In this document: positions 46,211-57,695 of the stretch, in pieces
Numbering within the stretch: position 1 is the stretch's first letter
Layout: the number at the start of each line of letters is the position of its first letter
Assembly (NCBI GenBank): GCA_033675265.1
Contig: JAUJYZ010000761.1
Location: 52,501-116,500 of the forward strand
Reading direction: 5' to 3'
From: Actinostola sp. cb2023
Taxonomy: Eukaryota > Cnidaria > Anthozoa > Actiniaria > Actinostolidae
DNA length: 64,000 bases
Notes under the pieces: generated by a model
What the model was told of the DNA's origin: nothing
The model's input: only the letters and a program-made list of their open reading frames with translations
Databases searched by the model: none
Position numbers and translations under genes: made by a program

Positions 46211-47703
46211 AGAACGATTTCACGTAACCAATGTTTAACATGCAAATGAGTTGGTGAGTAAAATAACATGCTAATGAGGTGTACGCGTGGCTACACGCTT
46301 CCCGGAATCAGCTAAATTTCTCAAATTGAAATATAATTCTAAAGACAAACATTCCTGGGCACATAGAAAAATGTATTAATCGGCTCACATATCTCAACAA
46401 TCGAAAGATAACTAATTAAACACTTTTCATTTTAAAGGAATTTAAATTCATGACTCCAAATTCAAACTTCAAATGTAAATTGCCTTCTTCTGACTATTTT
46501 TGATTTACAAGTTAATGAACTAGATTGCCGTCGTTGCTCAAGCACTGAACGAAAATAAAGAAGAGCGTGTTTCAGCAAATACTTAGATATGTTGGAATAG
46601 TCTACTGAACACGTCTCTCTGCCAAAAAAGCCACAAGCTCGACGCAAATTGGCATCAACCACCTTGGATGTGTCCAAATACTTCCTATAGCCTTATACGC
46701 TGTTTTACTTTCTAAGAATATGTGGCGTACCTGGGAAATAGAAAGTGCGTCTTCGAACGACAACCAAACATCGAGTGCCGCAGGTAAGTTCAATACAGCA
46801 AATAATTCACTAATTAAATATTTCAACTTTTCATTGGCATTTATTCTTCAAAACATAAAAAACAGACACCGAAAAGAAAACAAGAGCAAACGTAGTAGGC
46901 GATATGGAAAGGAAGTTTATCCTTGAATGTTACAACCATTCCATGGGAAAGGAATGGAAACAGGTCCTTCTTTTCACAAAAGAACGAATAATAGATGCAG
47001 GGCTGCCTCAGCGTGTTGTGCAGATATACCGATGGATGCCCCACAAGACCGCGTCATAAGTCGCATGAAAAATATCGTCAAGAAGGCCCTGGCGTCCCCA
47101 CTTCCTTCCACTTCGGCAACATCCTCTAAGCCAATATATGCAGAGGAACAAACAGAAATGCAGCAGAAGCAGATGAGGTACGCTTCGAAAGGGACTCCAG
47201 CCCAGAGAAAGTTGCAAAGTAAATTGAGTAAAGAATTTGCAGCGTCCTCTTCGGATAGCGTTCCCTGCTGACAGAGAGCCGAGATAAAGCAAAACAAAAA
47301 GAAGAGAAAAAGTGACAGGGAAGTTGCACGAGAAACGCAAGAAGCACATAACCAGATGTGCAACAACACACTCGAAAGAGTAAACAGTCTGCTGGTCAAC
47401 GTGGACAGTCAAATTAAGAACAGCCAGAGAAAGGCTGCGTAAAGTCTGCAGCTTGAATCTCAGAGTCATTAATTTAAATTCCTTCAGCTGAATTGTTTAA
47501 TTGTTATCTTTCGATTGTTGAGATATGTGAGCCGATTAATACATTTTTCTATGTGCCCACGAATGTTTGTCTTTAAATTATATTTCAATTTGAGAAATTT
47601 AGCTGATTCACGGAAGCGTGTAGCCACGCGTACACCTCATTAGCATGTTATTTTACTCACCAACTCATTTGCATGTTAAACATTGGTTACGTGAAATCGT
47701 TCT
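46211..47703. mobile_element. DNA transposon, about 210-bp inverted ends, AGT target duplication
   Basis: The left end AGAACGATTTCACGTAACCA and the right end TGGTTACGTGAAATCGTTCT are exact reverse complements. The arms stay similar for about 210 bp (to about 46430 and from about 47497). The trinucleotide AGT flanks both ends (46208-46210, 47704-47706). A 3-bp duplication suggests PIF/Harbinger-like insertion, although that group normally uses TWA. The interior holds a small protein gene rather than a transposase. Confidence 0.8.
46720..47442 (+). pseudogene. HTH/Myb-like accessory protein of the 46.2-47.7 kb transposon, broken
   Basis: Exon 46720-46783 (M-W-R-T-W-E-I-E-S) joins through a GTAAGT...AACAG intron to 46866 onward. 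That reads M-E-R-K-F-I-L-E-C-Y-N-H-S-M-G-K-E-W-K, then R-I-I-D-A-G-L-P-Q-R-V-V-Q-I-Y: three short helices with spaced W/F, like a homeodomain or Myb/SANT fold. This frame stops at 47057-47059. A second frame carries on the protein-like composition (D-A-P-Q-D-R-V-I-S-R-M-K-N-I-V-K-K-A-L) to a TGA near 47269, then on to TAA 47440-47442 (K-K-K-R-K-S-D-R-E-V-A). One frameshift near 47025-47050 and one in-frame stop would explain it. Harbinger-type elements encode a Myb-like partner of the transposase, which is the nearest parallel. Confidence 0.4.
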
Positions 47704-48175
47704 AGTAGGTCGTAGCAATTATACACGATTTTTGCAAATAGGATCAGTGATCACGAAAACAAGCTGTTGGACGATACTTGTTTACGCTTGTGAAGGGAAG
47801 TCCCTAGGGGGTGAGGGGTACTCCCAGTACTGCTATGGGTATGTATCGCTCTGAAAGGGTCTGGTTTATAATAATAATAATCTTTAAAACCCTTACAGCA
47901 TTGAATCAGGGTAACAAATTCAGCATTTTATACTGAAAACGGCTGATAAATTAGTTATCAGGGTATGAATCGAAAATAGACATTTGTTGTTACAGAGGTC
48001 CAGTCGACACACCCCTAGCTTAAATTATGGCGAGTCCCCCTCCCAATGGGATTAGCACAAGCAAAACCAACTGTAACTCGAGGTGAAATAACAAACATTG
48101 CTCGACTACGCATGAGTACAGGGAGCATGTGTTTACTCCACAAATATGAACGCTCTTTTATACATACTTGGACTT

Positions 48176-48318
48176 AGAGTGATTCCAATAAACCTGGGCA
48201 TTACTAACTACACCAATACACACTATTAGACACACACTCTTTTGTTTTCTTTTATTCCTTTGCATCTAATAAACACTGACAGCTAATTAGTAGTGCCCAG
48301 GTTTATTGGAATCACTCT
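48176..48318. mobile_element. MITE-like element 1
   Basis: AGAGTGATTCCAATAAACCT at the left and AGGTTTATTGGAATCACTCT at the right are exact reverse complements, about 143 bp end to end. Confidence 0.75.
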
Positions 48319-48433
48319 ATGTCCGTGAAACAGTACTAACTAATTAGTACTAAATAGCACTGATGAAACAATAGAAAACAATGGCGATAACACTATTTTG
48401 TGCTATTTAGTAATAGTACTATTTCACGGACAT
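48319..48433. mobile_element. MITE-like element 2, abutting element 1
   Basis: ATGTCCGTGAAA...ACTAAATAGCAC at the left is matched by GTGCTATTTAGT...TTTCACGGACAT at the right. It begins where element 1 ends, so one probably inserted at the edge of the other. Confidence 0.75.
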
Positions 48434-48657
48434 ATGGTTTGCACTCTATGGGCTGCGTACTTTGCAAGTATACTGTGAACCAAGGTCTCAAAGCTAACGA
48501 TCAAAGCGCTGATCAAACTGACACTTTTATTATTCATTATCAAATAAAGGTTTTTATATACATATGTACGTAAATACTTTAGAGAGCTCTCTGATCAAAA
48601 ACTATTACTAAGTGTAGTTAGTTTATGACTGTAAATGCAGTCACTCTATTGCTCCTT

Positions 48658-48771
48658 CTATAAGTTTTTAAAATATAAAATATATGCAAGACTAAAATAG
48701 TCCGCAGTCGCGATCCATCTTTTATTCCATGCGTAGGTTTTTTGGCAAGACTTCATAAACGTTGCAAACAC
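48658..48771 (-). CDS. Possible terminal exon of an unrecognised minus-strand gene
   Basis: After an acceptor-like TGTATTTCAG (minus strand, above 48771) a frame of 37 codons reads V-F-A-T-F-M-K-S-C-Q-K-T-Y-A-W-N-K-R-W-I and ends at TAG. AATAAA follows about 130 bp further along the minus strand. The composition looks like protein, but no upstream exon was found and no family is recognised. Confidence 0.2.
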   Translation of the reverse strand: MFATFMKSCQKTYAWNKRWIATADYFSLAYILYFKNL

Positions 48772-48906
48772 CTGAAATACATAAGAAACTTGATTAGAAG
48801 ATCTGAAAAAGAAAATGGATCGAATTCGAAACAAGATACAACGTAGTTATTATCGATCGTTTCTAATTTCTCTGGCCATTGAATTGTGTTGTTCCTAATT
48901 CCCGAT

Positions 48907-49072
48907 TCCCCTTGTGACGTAGCGATACCACTACTCCCAGAATCCTTTTCGAATTCTTATTCAAATGTTTTAACTCCTATGAGAGTACCAAGGTATATGG
49001 GGTGAATTAGAATAACAAAAGAAGCTACGAAAAGGATTCTGGGAGTAGTGGTATCGCTACGTCATAAGGGGA
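48907..49072. mobile_element. MITE-like element
   Basis: TCCCCTTGTGACGTAGCGAT and ATCGCTACGTCATAAGGGGA mark the ends; the arms are about 45 bp (CTACTCCCAGAATCCTTTTC in the inner half). The whole is about 166 bp. Confidence 0.75.
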
Positions 49073-49419
49073 AAGGTGAATTGCATGACATATTGGTTTG
49101 CACTTAGCCTGTTATGTTGTTAACACGGTTCCAGTTCATGGTGACCAAGTACCAGGGGGGCTCGATGCAAGGGGCCGTAGAAGGGCGTTGACAGCAACTT
49201 TGTAGGGTGGAGTGTTCTACATACTTGTTGGATGAATGAAAGGGCTTCTGCTGGTTCTGTTCTGTTTAATTTGTAGAGACTTCCTTTCTTCAATTTATCT
49301 AGGAATCGATCAACAGTGGCGCAATATTGGGAACTTGGACATTAGTTCCTTTGGAGCTGAAACGAGAATAAAAGGACCGACAGCAACGTTCATTACTATG
49401 CCCTGTCACCAAATGAACT

Positions 49420-49790
49420 TACATACATACATACATACATATAGTTTATTTAAACACGGTAAAATCATCAGTAACATAACAATATAAGTTGATATACAAA
49501 TAAAAATTAAAAATATATGCGTACTATTACTGCATACTGATTTACATGATTGCCGTGTGGGAATCTGATGTTCAGAGTATTCGGTTTATTTCCCTTTTAA
49601 ATTGCCCAATAGAGTCAATATTTCTGATCCGCGATGGTAAGTTATTCCATATTTGAGCCCCACTGTAGCTAAAACTACGTTTTCGATAATTTGTGTGTGG
49701 CTTGGGCATTGCAAGTTTTCTGTCAGAATTTCTAAGATTATATTCTGTGCTACGAGGAATGAACATTTCGTGTTGATACCTTCATCATGA
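49420..49790 (-). mobile_element. LINE (non-LTR retrotransposon) 3' fragment
   Basis: The minus strand encodes the very C-terminus of a LINE reverse-transcriptase polyprotein: E-Y-N-L-R-N-S-D, then R-K-R-S-F-S-Y-S-G-A-Q-I-W-N-N-L-P and F-K-R-E-I-N-R-I-L before the stop (about 49572-49766). This 'SFSYSGAxxWNxLP' ending is common in jockey/CR1-type elements. A (ATGT)n tail lies at about 49420-49441. The copy is 5'-truncated, and the reading frame is lost upstream of about 49785. Confidence 0.75.
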
Positions 49791-50057
49791 TACCACCAAC
49801 GCTTTTGCATGAACCACCAAGTCTTGTTGGATCAAGGGTCTCGATTGACGTTCTCCTCGAGCATTAATGATGTCTTGTATGGTTTCGATCATGCGTTTTC
49901 AAGAACTTATTATTAATATTATTATTATTTTACCGGAGGAAAATTTCAAAAGGGTAGACTTTCAAAACAAGTTAAAACAATCTTGGCTCGCGTCTCTCGG
50001 GCGTGAAGTGTGGTTGAATAGTAAAGTATATAAGAAAGAACAATATCGAAGTCGTTA

Positions 50058-50225
50058 AAATCATCTGAAAAGAGAAAAGAGACTTCGTCAGTAGACCTGA
50101 AGAAGAAAATACATTAGTATGACAACTTTGACAACATCTGAAAAGAGAAAAGAGACTTCGTCAGTAGACCTGAAGAAGAAAGTACATTAGTATGACAACT
50201 TTGACAACATCTGAAAAGAGAGAAA
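50058..50225 (+). repeat. Tandem duplication, 79-80 bp
   Basis: Two copies and part of a third of a block beginning ATCTGAAAAGAGAAAAGAGA and containing AGTATGACAACTTTGACAAC. Confidence 0.8.
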
Positions 50226-50552
50226 AAAAAGTGTTAGTATGACGTGAAAGAAAATGTAGCGTCCAAATACTGAACCCATGGAACATTACCGACATAATAT
50301 TCATGGCAGCAATTATTAATTGTGATTGGTTAAATGCAGTGCAATTAGTTTGTAATTAAAATTAATTGCACTTCATTTTGGTTTCATGAATATTATTAAT
50401 TGGTGATCATATAGTTTCTAATACAATTTGGGATTAATCTCGATCTAGTGTTTTTCAGAAAGTCCAATTTTAGACTTATTGAAAACACACTCGTTCAAAA
50501 GAATCCCAGATTGCACTAGAAACCATACGATACCTATACGTATACAGTTAAT

Positions 50553-50799
50553 TAAAAAAACGTTGTCCTAGGTTTTGTTGCATATTGCATTCTCAGACCG
50601 AAGTGCATTATGGACTGATCAATACATGTGTTCATTCGCATTGCGTTGCCGAAACTGAGGTCATGGTTGACTGTCGGGGCTATTGCCTGATATTTGTTCA
50701 AAATAGAAGAAAACACACAATTCGTAGCGACCACAATGCACTTCGGTCTGGGAATGCAATATGCAATATAGAACAAAACCTATAGGACAACGTTTTTTG
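50553..50799. mobile_element. MITE-like inverted-repeat element
   Basis: The left arm AAAAAACGTTGTCCTA...GCATATTGCATT...AGACCGAAGTGCATT is matched by the right arm AATGCACTTCGGTCT...AATGCAATATGC...TAGGACAACGTTTTTT. The arms are about 60 bp and the element about 247 bp. Confidence 0.75.
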
Positions 50800-50939
50800 A
50801 TTTAGGTCAGTATATACAAATGAGGCCCGGATTGTTCAAGAGTGAATAGCGCAATCTGTTGGATAAATCCTTATCCACTGGATTAATTAAGACTTATCCA
50901 ACGGATAGCGTTATCCACTCGTTGAACAATCGGGACCCG

Positions 50940-51275
50940 AAATATATACGCAACGTTAGCAATGTTTCATGGGTACAGTGTTAGGACTCTATAACGTTAG
51001 TACTTCATGACAAATATATACACAACGTTAGCAATGTTTCATGGGTACAGTGTTTGGACTCTATAACGTTAGTACTTCATGACAAATATATACGCAACGT
51101 TAGCAATGTTTCATGGGTACAGTGTTTGGACTCTATAACGTTAGTACTTCATGACAAATATATACGTAACGTTAGCAATGTTTCATGGGTACAGTGTTTG
51201 GACTCTATAACGTTAGTACTTCATGACAAATATATACGCAACGTTAGCAATGTTTCATGGGTACAGTGTTTGAAC
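50940..51275 (+). repeat. 72-bp tandem repeat, about 4.7 copies
   Basis: The unit contains ATATATACGCAACGTTAGCA, ATGTTTCATGGGTACAGTGT and ACGTTAGTACTTCATGAC. Since 72 is a multiple of 3, a spurious open frame with a 24-residue repeat runs through it. Confidence 0.9.
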
Positions 51276-51472
51276 GTTAGTACTCAGTATGACAAACAAG
51301 GCGCATCAATAACATACATGCAAATACAGAACGCGGGAAAAAATGAAACCCATTCCTTGCATATGGATCAAAAAATTCACGGAACAGTCACTCGAAGCCG
51401 GAAGTACAGGAATTATGGTATATATATATATATGGTGCACACACATTCACGCACTTTGCCGGATACAAGATT

Positions 51473-51568
51473 CCCATTTACACTACAATGTTTTGGTACG
51501 GTTTGGGTAAAATAGGTACACGTACCACTTTTACCGTAGCTGTACCAAACATTGTATACTGTAAATGG
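51473..51568. mobile_element. Small inverted-repeat element
   Basis: CCATTTACACTACAATGTTT at the left and AACATTGTATACTGTAAATGG (first 20 bases matched) at the right, around a GGTACGG..CCGTA core. About 96 bp. Confidence 0.6.
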
Positions 51569-51569
51569 T

Positions 51570-53255
51570 GCTAAAATAACTACATTCAGTATAACTACAT
51601 GCATACATCTACGTGTCTAATAATGATCCCAGGAAAACTACTACTGAAGCTACAGATGGTCTCGATGGACCAGGTGCCGGAAACACATGCCTAGTTTGTA
51701 CTTAGATAAAGAAAAATAAGAATAAAGAAAGATGAGAATTAAAATCTACAATAAATGATAAATAAAACCAACTCATCCAAACAGAAATAACAAGAGTACT
51801 AGTCAACAATGCGTCACAGTCAGTCAAATGTCAGGGGATTGGGAACGAGAAGGATCACAGCGCGAGTTCTGTCATCCTCCCGCAAATGAATCAACAAAAG
51901 TCAAGCGCAAAGAACTCATCTTTTGTCAACAAGGTACGTTAATAAACATCAATCATAATCATAATTTTAATTAACATTATTGCCAATTAGCCAAATTTAA
52001 ACCCTAAATCAATGTCTAATCTAAAGCTACCACTTGAAAAATGAAAAATCTATCGAAGGAGACTTGTCTCGTCGTCGCAACCGAGTATGGTTGTTCTTGG
52101 TAGACTTGGCTGCAAGTTAAATGCCATGGGATTAAATATCCAGGGTCACCATGGCATTTACAAGGTTGTGTTAGTATATCTAATCTAAACCGGGCCAAAA
52201 TGTATCGGAATATACACTAAATTTGGATTGAGTTAATCTAGAGTAAGACCATTTCCGTCGGTACGCACAACCAGGATTAGACCAAACATGGGGAGGGGAG
52301 GGAGGGGAGGGGAACCAGGCACGCAAATTATAACTGATCAACAATCACAAAAATGAGCCAACTACAAGTAAGATTACAAAAGTATTCTACAAATACTAGT
52401 TTTCTCTTTAAGTTACAAAGCTCACATGCACTTTGACAATACATAGGGTGTGGCCGTCAGTTGCCGATCCACGATTTTAAATTTTAAATCCCGATTGTGC
52501 GTAATAACGTGAATGGCAGCCTGGCCAGCGCTAACCTAAGACCTAAGAACGAAGAAATCTATTTCCTAAATGGTGTGGTTTAGGTGAATGCGTTGTGTGT
52601 AGACTGACCAGAACCGCGCAAATTAATGGTCAAACTCTAGATCTAAGTAACGACTCAGACTATCAGACAGAGTGATTTATATTGCATCCAGGTCCATTGT
52701 CTCCAGGGTTGGTCCACTGGCGTTGCCATCTCGTAGAACTGATTAAAAAGCTAAACTAATATTGGCCGATTGACCCTGGCCGATTGACCAGTCAAAGCTA
52801 ATAAATAAACCCAACTAATTTAAAGTGGTAGCTTTTCTAATAAACATCCCAGGGCCCGTACTCGATGCACGGGTGCCCTCCTAGTCCTAGCTAGTTCTAA
52901 TCAGTTCGTTTTAGTAAAATTTGGATTACTGAATTATTAAATGAATCCTCTTTACTTGTGACTACAAGCCAAAACAATACGGAAGGACGAAAATGTTTAC
53001 ATCAGCGGCAACAACACAAACATGGTACAAAACACCTCCAACACAGGCCTGTAAGCAACAGACGCCCCACATGACGAGCTCATTTCCCCTCCCTTCCTCC
53101 CTAGTGGAACAAGCACGTCACGCGGGGCGTCTGTCAGTCACAGGCACAAACGAACACCTATACAATTAACAAACATACAACAACACGAGAACAAGAAAGC
53201 GACGATGACAATTTGATTGACCACAAGTAAAAATAATTCATTTGTACTACTCTAA
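51570..53255. other. Intergenic, no gene recognised
   Basis: No supportable exon on either strand. It holds a GGGGA run near 52288-52312 and short inverted repeats, for example ATGCCATGG / CCATGGCAT near 52122 and 52149, and CAGACGCCCC / GGGGCGTCTG near 53059 and 53124. Confidence 0.4.
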
Positions 53256-53680
53256 ATTAGCCATTACCAAAACGAGCAGGGGACTGGGACCAAGTCCGTA
53301 AAACTAATTCAATAAGAAACTAGCCAAAGCGCAGGGCATCATTTTCTGAGAAAGCAGATCAAACTTAGCTAGTCTGGAAAGTTTGGTGAACTTCGGCTTA
53401 ATATTGACGATAGATGCTAGAGGGCATCAAAGTGATCTATTTTCCCATACAAACTCTGTAATTTTTTGACGTTGTACAGCCAAACCATACATTCACTGTA
53501 AAATTTTGCATATGTGGACAACATAATTTCAATTCCGACAGCGAATTCGCTCAAATCAAATCAAACTTTGTACAGTTACTAATTTCAACATGTTATTTCA
53601 TGTCATGAACTTAATTTCGTAATTACATTAATTATAATAAACATGTTCCCAGTCCCCTGCTCGTCTGGGTAATGGCTAAT
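53256..53680. mobile_element. MITE-like element, about 425 bp
   Basis: ATTAGCCATTACC..ACGAGCAGGGGACTGGGA at the left pairs with TCCCAGTCCCCTGCTCGT..GGTAATGGCTAAT at the right. The arms are about 34 bp with one or two mismatches. Confidence 0.75.
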
Positions 53681-54660
53681 ACTGTTTTCTCCCAGGTTAA
53701 AAACACAACTAGTCCTCGAGGAAGTTAACAAACACAGCCAAATACATGGACACGTTAGAAAATTCGATAAATTTGGTTTACTCGAGGTATGTTGTGTGCT
53801 ACTAACTTGTTTTCTTCATCTGTCGATGCCTCGAGTCTAGAAACATAAATATGAAACTTAACGTTAGTTATTTAGTGTTTTAAAACAATTCTCGTACGCG
53901 TTCAAAGCGCGCGAAAAACAAATATTAAATTTACATAAATGGCGGGCGCGCACGAGTTCACATTGCAGCGGGGAATTCGAAATGTTTTATTGAAACCTTC
54001 GTAAAAATTCTAATTTCAAACGATTTGAGTAAATTTGAGCGTTGTTTGCTTTGTCTAATTCATAAAATCCTTCATTTCCAGAAAATTATTTGAACTTCAA
54101 GACTCATTAGTAGCGCTGAAATTCAGCGAGTTCCCAAAAATTCACATTAATCATAGTTTAAAGCAATTTCGACCCAATAAAACCTTAACAAATAGAAGAA
54201 AAAGTGTATATTGAAATAACTGAACACTAAACTCTCAAATACTAAGCACAGAACTGAAGACTTTGAGAAAACAGCAGAGAAAGTTAGGTTTCGCAGCGAC
54301 CCGAAACCATGCAAGAACACGAACTGTTGTTACACTTTTAAATGTGTTTTTGAATGAAATAATAGAACTCTGAGCGTAGGAATTCTAAGAGAGATAGTTT
54401 CTAGCTTTTCTTGCCTTTAGGAAGCGCAATATGCTGACACAAAGGGAACATTTGGTTAAAAAGCATTTGCAAGTAGCAACCCAACTTACCGGTTCAAGTC
54501 TTGTTGATGTATGAAGTCAAAGTTGCTCGGCAGAATCTACTAGTTACTTCATGAAATAATTCAGTGGGCGTACTGGTAGCGCTGTCTGAATGGTCGAGAA
54601 GAAGTAGGCGGGAACAATTCTCAGGCGCGGGAAATGTTTACTGCACGAAGGAATGTGAAC
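53681..54660. other. Non-coding stretch with promoter-like motifs
   Basis: No exon is supportable. Near 53937 the sequence ATAAATGGCGGGCGCGC resembles a YY1-type (AANATGGCGG) site. Near 54606-54635 are TAGGCGGGAAC and GCGCGGGAAAT, close to E2F sites. These may mark a promoter, but no gene is attached. Confidence 0.25.
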
Positions 54661-54671
54661 AATCTTAATTT

Positions 54672-54912
<241 letters not shown>

Positions 54913-55448
54913 GGTCATATAGTTAATAATTTGAGGCCAGTAAACGATCAAATAGAGGCCAATACATGTCCCCGCGGATATTAAATAATTTGAAATTGAA
55001 AAGAAAGAAAATTAGAGCGAAGATAGAGCGAACAAAATTGAAAGAATTAGGAAAGAACTGCGAGGGAAAACTTTTTATCGTCCTATAAATTGAAGTACTT
55101 TCATGTACGGCTCGTGATTCTAAAGCTTTTCTCGTGTTCTCCCAACATCTCGCGTGTTTCTATCAGAGAATAGAACATGGAAAAGCGTTTTCTAATGCTT
55201 AAATAAAACAGAGCTAGGGTAGCCCAGTCAGTACTGCCTCTGATATCAAAATGAACCCTGACAATTAATATTACCGTTCAACAGAAAAAACTGTTCTGTA
55301 GGAGTATGAGGGTGTTAGTAAAGTGAGTAACGACGGACCGCGGAACGGCGGAACAGGCGGAACTCCCGGAACCTGAGGAACACCCTCAAAAAATCATTTT
55401 TGGAGCATTTTTAACAGAAAAAGACGTCTATAACCATTCAGAATAGTT

Positions 55449-55606
55449 TTAATAATAATAATAATAAAAATAAAAGAGTATTTATATAGCGCATCCTGGA
55501 ACCTCGATGCGCTTTACAATAAGAAAAAGAACTAAAAACTAGTGGATTATAAAAATAAAAATAAAAAATACTATAAATTGAAGATATATTAACGAATTTT
55601 GTTTTC
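55449..55606 (-). mobile_element. SINE/LINE-tail-like insertion in the MULE left arm
   Basis: About 158 bp interrupt the left arm relative to the intact right arm; GTTTT is present on both sides. Read on the minus strand it contains TTGTAAAGCGCATCGAGG, GCGCTATATAAAT and a (TTA)n tail, the 'AAAGCGC...GCGCTATATAAAT' ending shared by many invertebrate L2/CR1-type LINEs and SINEs. Confidence 0.55.
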
Positions 55607-56207
55607 TGTGCACTATGGTGACAATTCACTCTCATTTTCGTAATGTAAGAGCCTAACTAACATTTGGTGACGTCATTTCCCCTGTTGAGTTAAAACCAGA
55701 CCCAGGGCGCTCATAGGTAAGTAAACGGAAGGGCCAGGGTTCGATTCTCGATTCAATTTATCAAAAGATTTCGATTCTCGATTCAATTTATTGAAATATA
55801 TTTTTCTTTAAAATTCGCAAAGTCTAAAATTTCTAAGTCTAATGCCCACATATAGATGACCGGGAAAGCATAGAACGAGGTTTATATCTAGATATAAACC
55901 TTTATAACTCGGTTATCATACATGTATGTGGGAAACATCGCAGACGATCGGGAATCAGTGTGGTCAGTTTCCAGATTGTATCAGATTCTTTTCGACTTAT
56001 GAAAACATGTTCACATTAATTACTGTCCGAGGTAATGCCCAATGTCACCGATGATCTGCTACGTTTTCTCTCAACAGAACTCGTGTTCCCTTATGTCTGG
56101 AAAATCTGGGACGATCGGTAAACCGTCATGTATGAAGTATGTTGAGTTGCTATCATATAGTTGTAACAACTATAGCGAGCTTTGGGGAACTAGCGGGGCC
56201 GATACTA

Positions 56208-56340
56208 ATGCCGTGTTTACACTTGAGCGCTCTACCAAGGTACAAATCAGAAAACTATTGTTTGTTGAGCGGTCACCGCTCAACAAACAATAGTTTTCTG
56301 ATTTGTACCTTGGTAGAGCGCTCAAGTGTAAACACGGCAT
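56208..56340. repeat. Perfect palindrome, 66-bp arms, 1-base centre
   Basis: ATGCCGTGTTTACACTTGAG...TGTTTGTTGAGCGGT is followed after one base by its exact reverse complement, ACCGCTCAACAAACA...CTCAAGTGTAAACACGGCAT. I compared the arms base by base and found no mismatch. It lies inside the MULE-like element and is probably a nested foldback MITE. Confidence 0.9.
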
Positions 56341-56704
56341 AAGTCGTTACAAAGGTCTGTAAGGATAGACTCCAATACATCTAATGCAATTTTAATTAAC
56401 ACACATGAAATGTCCAACTGACTGAAATCTAGATCGTCCATTGCTGGCAACCATAGCAACCAGAGCTTTGGCGTGTGTGCGTGCGTGAAAGTGTCCTTAT
56501 TTTAACTCAAAAGTGATATCTAGAGAACTGGCAGTGTAGCTATATCTGAAATCGACATGATTTCTACTCCATGACACGGTTGTAAGGAGTTTTAACTCCT
56601 AAAATTAATAAAATTGATAAACCAAAAATATTGATTCAGGTTTCACTGCTCAGTTGGTATATATAAACTTAATTTTATAATTTTTGCATTTTCTATTTTC
56701 GTAT

Positions 56705-56775
56705 CAATGTAAAGCGCCACGGGCAATTAGTGGAGGTGCGCGCTATAGAAGTGATTTATTATTATTATTATTAAG
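56705..56775 (+). mobile_element. Second AAAGCGC...(TTA)n tail
   Basis: ATGTAAAGCGCCACGGGCAA, then GCGCGCTATAGAAG and a (TTA)n run ending near 56772. It has the same tail type as the insertion at 55449-55606, in the opposite orientation. Confidence 0.5.
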
Positions 56776-57251
56776 CTTAATTTATGCTTGCCACGACCTG
56801 TTTAGCTAAAAAGAAAGTATTACTAACAGTGGAGTTTTTATGAGTCAAACCATGCACCAATCGACCAACTCATGAATTATAACATGGAATATCTGGACAG
56901 TTTATCGTCACATTAAATATTATAAATGTTAGTTAGGTTCTTACATTACGAAAATGAGAGTGAATTGCCACCATAGTGCACAGAAAACTATTCTGAATGG
57001 CTATAGACGTCTTTTTCTGTTAAAAATGCTCCAAAAATGATTTTTTGAGGGTGTTCCGCAGGTTCCGGGAGTTCCGCCTGTTCCGCCGTTCCGCGGTCCG
57101 TCGTTACTCACTTTACTAACACCCGGAATATGCAAACTTAAGCAGTGTAACTACGTTAATATTAATATAGACTGATCAAGGTCATCAGACAGTTTTACAC
57201 GTCAACTAGGAGGAGCTAAGGAACGAGAAAGACTCGCCTATATATGGCGCA

Positions 57252-57695
57252 TGTACCTTATTCGTACTTAATTTCGCGATTTTGTTAAGACAGCATTTCG
57301 CGTGGCTTTATTTTCGCGGTTTCGATAAGAGAAAATGAAAAAAGAGCATTAAATTTCGCGAAAGCGATGTCAACAACATTTTTTTTTAGAAGAAAAAAAC
57401 TTATTTCTATACAAACAGGAACAAGATGACAGACAACTAGACTAACTAGACGTTATAAACTTGTAGCTAAAACAGACAAAAAAGTTTACGCTATACGGTT
57501 GTTCAGTTGCAAATGGTAGTATTATGTTGTTGAATAAGTCGTTTTATAAAGGGTATTATATTTCGCCAGGAGCCCGATTTCGCGTGTTTCAAGTCCGCGA
57601 GCCTTTTTTTTCGCGAGGCTTTAATTTCGCGATTTTTTTTAATTCGCGAAAATCGCGAACTTAAAGCCTCGCGAAATTAAGTACGAATAAGGTAC
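57252..57695. mobile_element. MITE-like element rich in TTTCGCG
   Basis: TGTACCTTATTCGTACTTAA and TTAAGTACGAATAAGGTACA are exact complementary ends, about 444 bp apart. The interior repeats TTTCGCG / CGCGAAA motifs, denser toward the right end. Confidence 0.75.

Larger units (their letters stand above)
55310..57124. mobile_element. MULE-like DNA element with long inverted ends and near-9-bp target duplication
   Basis: GGGTGTTAGTAAAGTGAGTA at the left and TACTCACTTTACTAACACCC at the right are exact complements. The arms extend about 200 bp, through GGACCGCGGAACGGCGGAAC and on to an ATGAGAGTGAATTG block. The flanking 9-mers GGAGTATGA (55301-55309) and GGAATATGC (57125-57133) match at 7 of 9 positions, as in Mutator-like elements. 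The left arm is split by a later insertion (about 55449-55606). There is no transposase. Confidence 0.7.

Noticed and set aside
52016..52198. 60-codon minus-strand frame
   Set aside because: No family features; it includes a short inverted repeat (ATGCCATGG / CCATGGCAT), and nothing links it to an exon chain.
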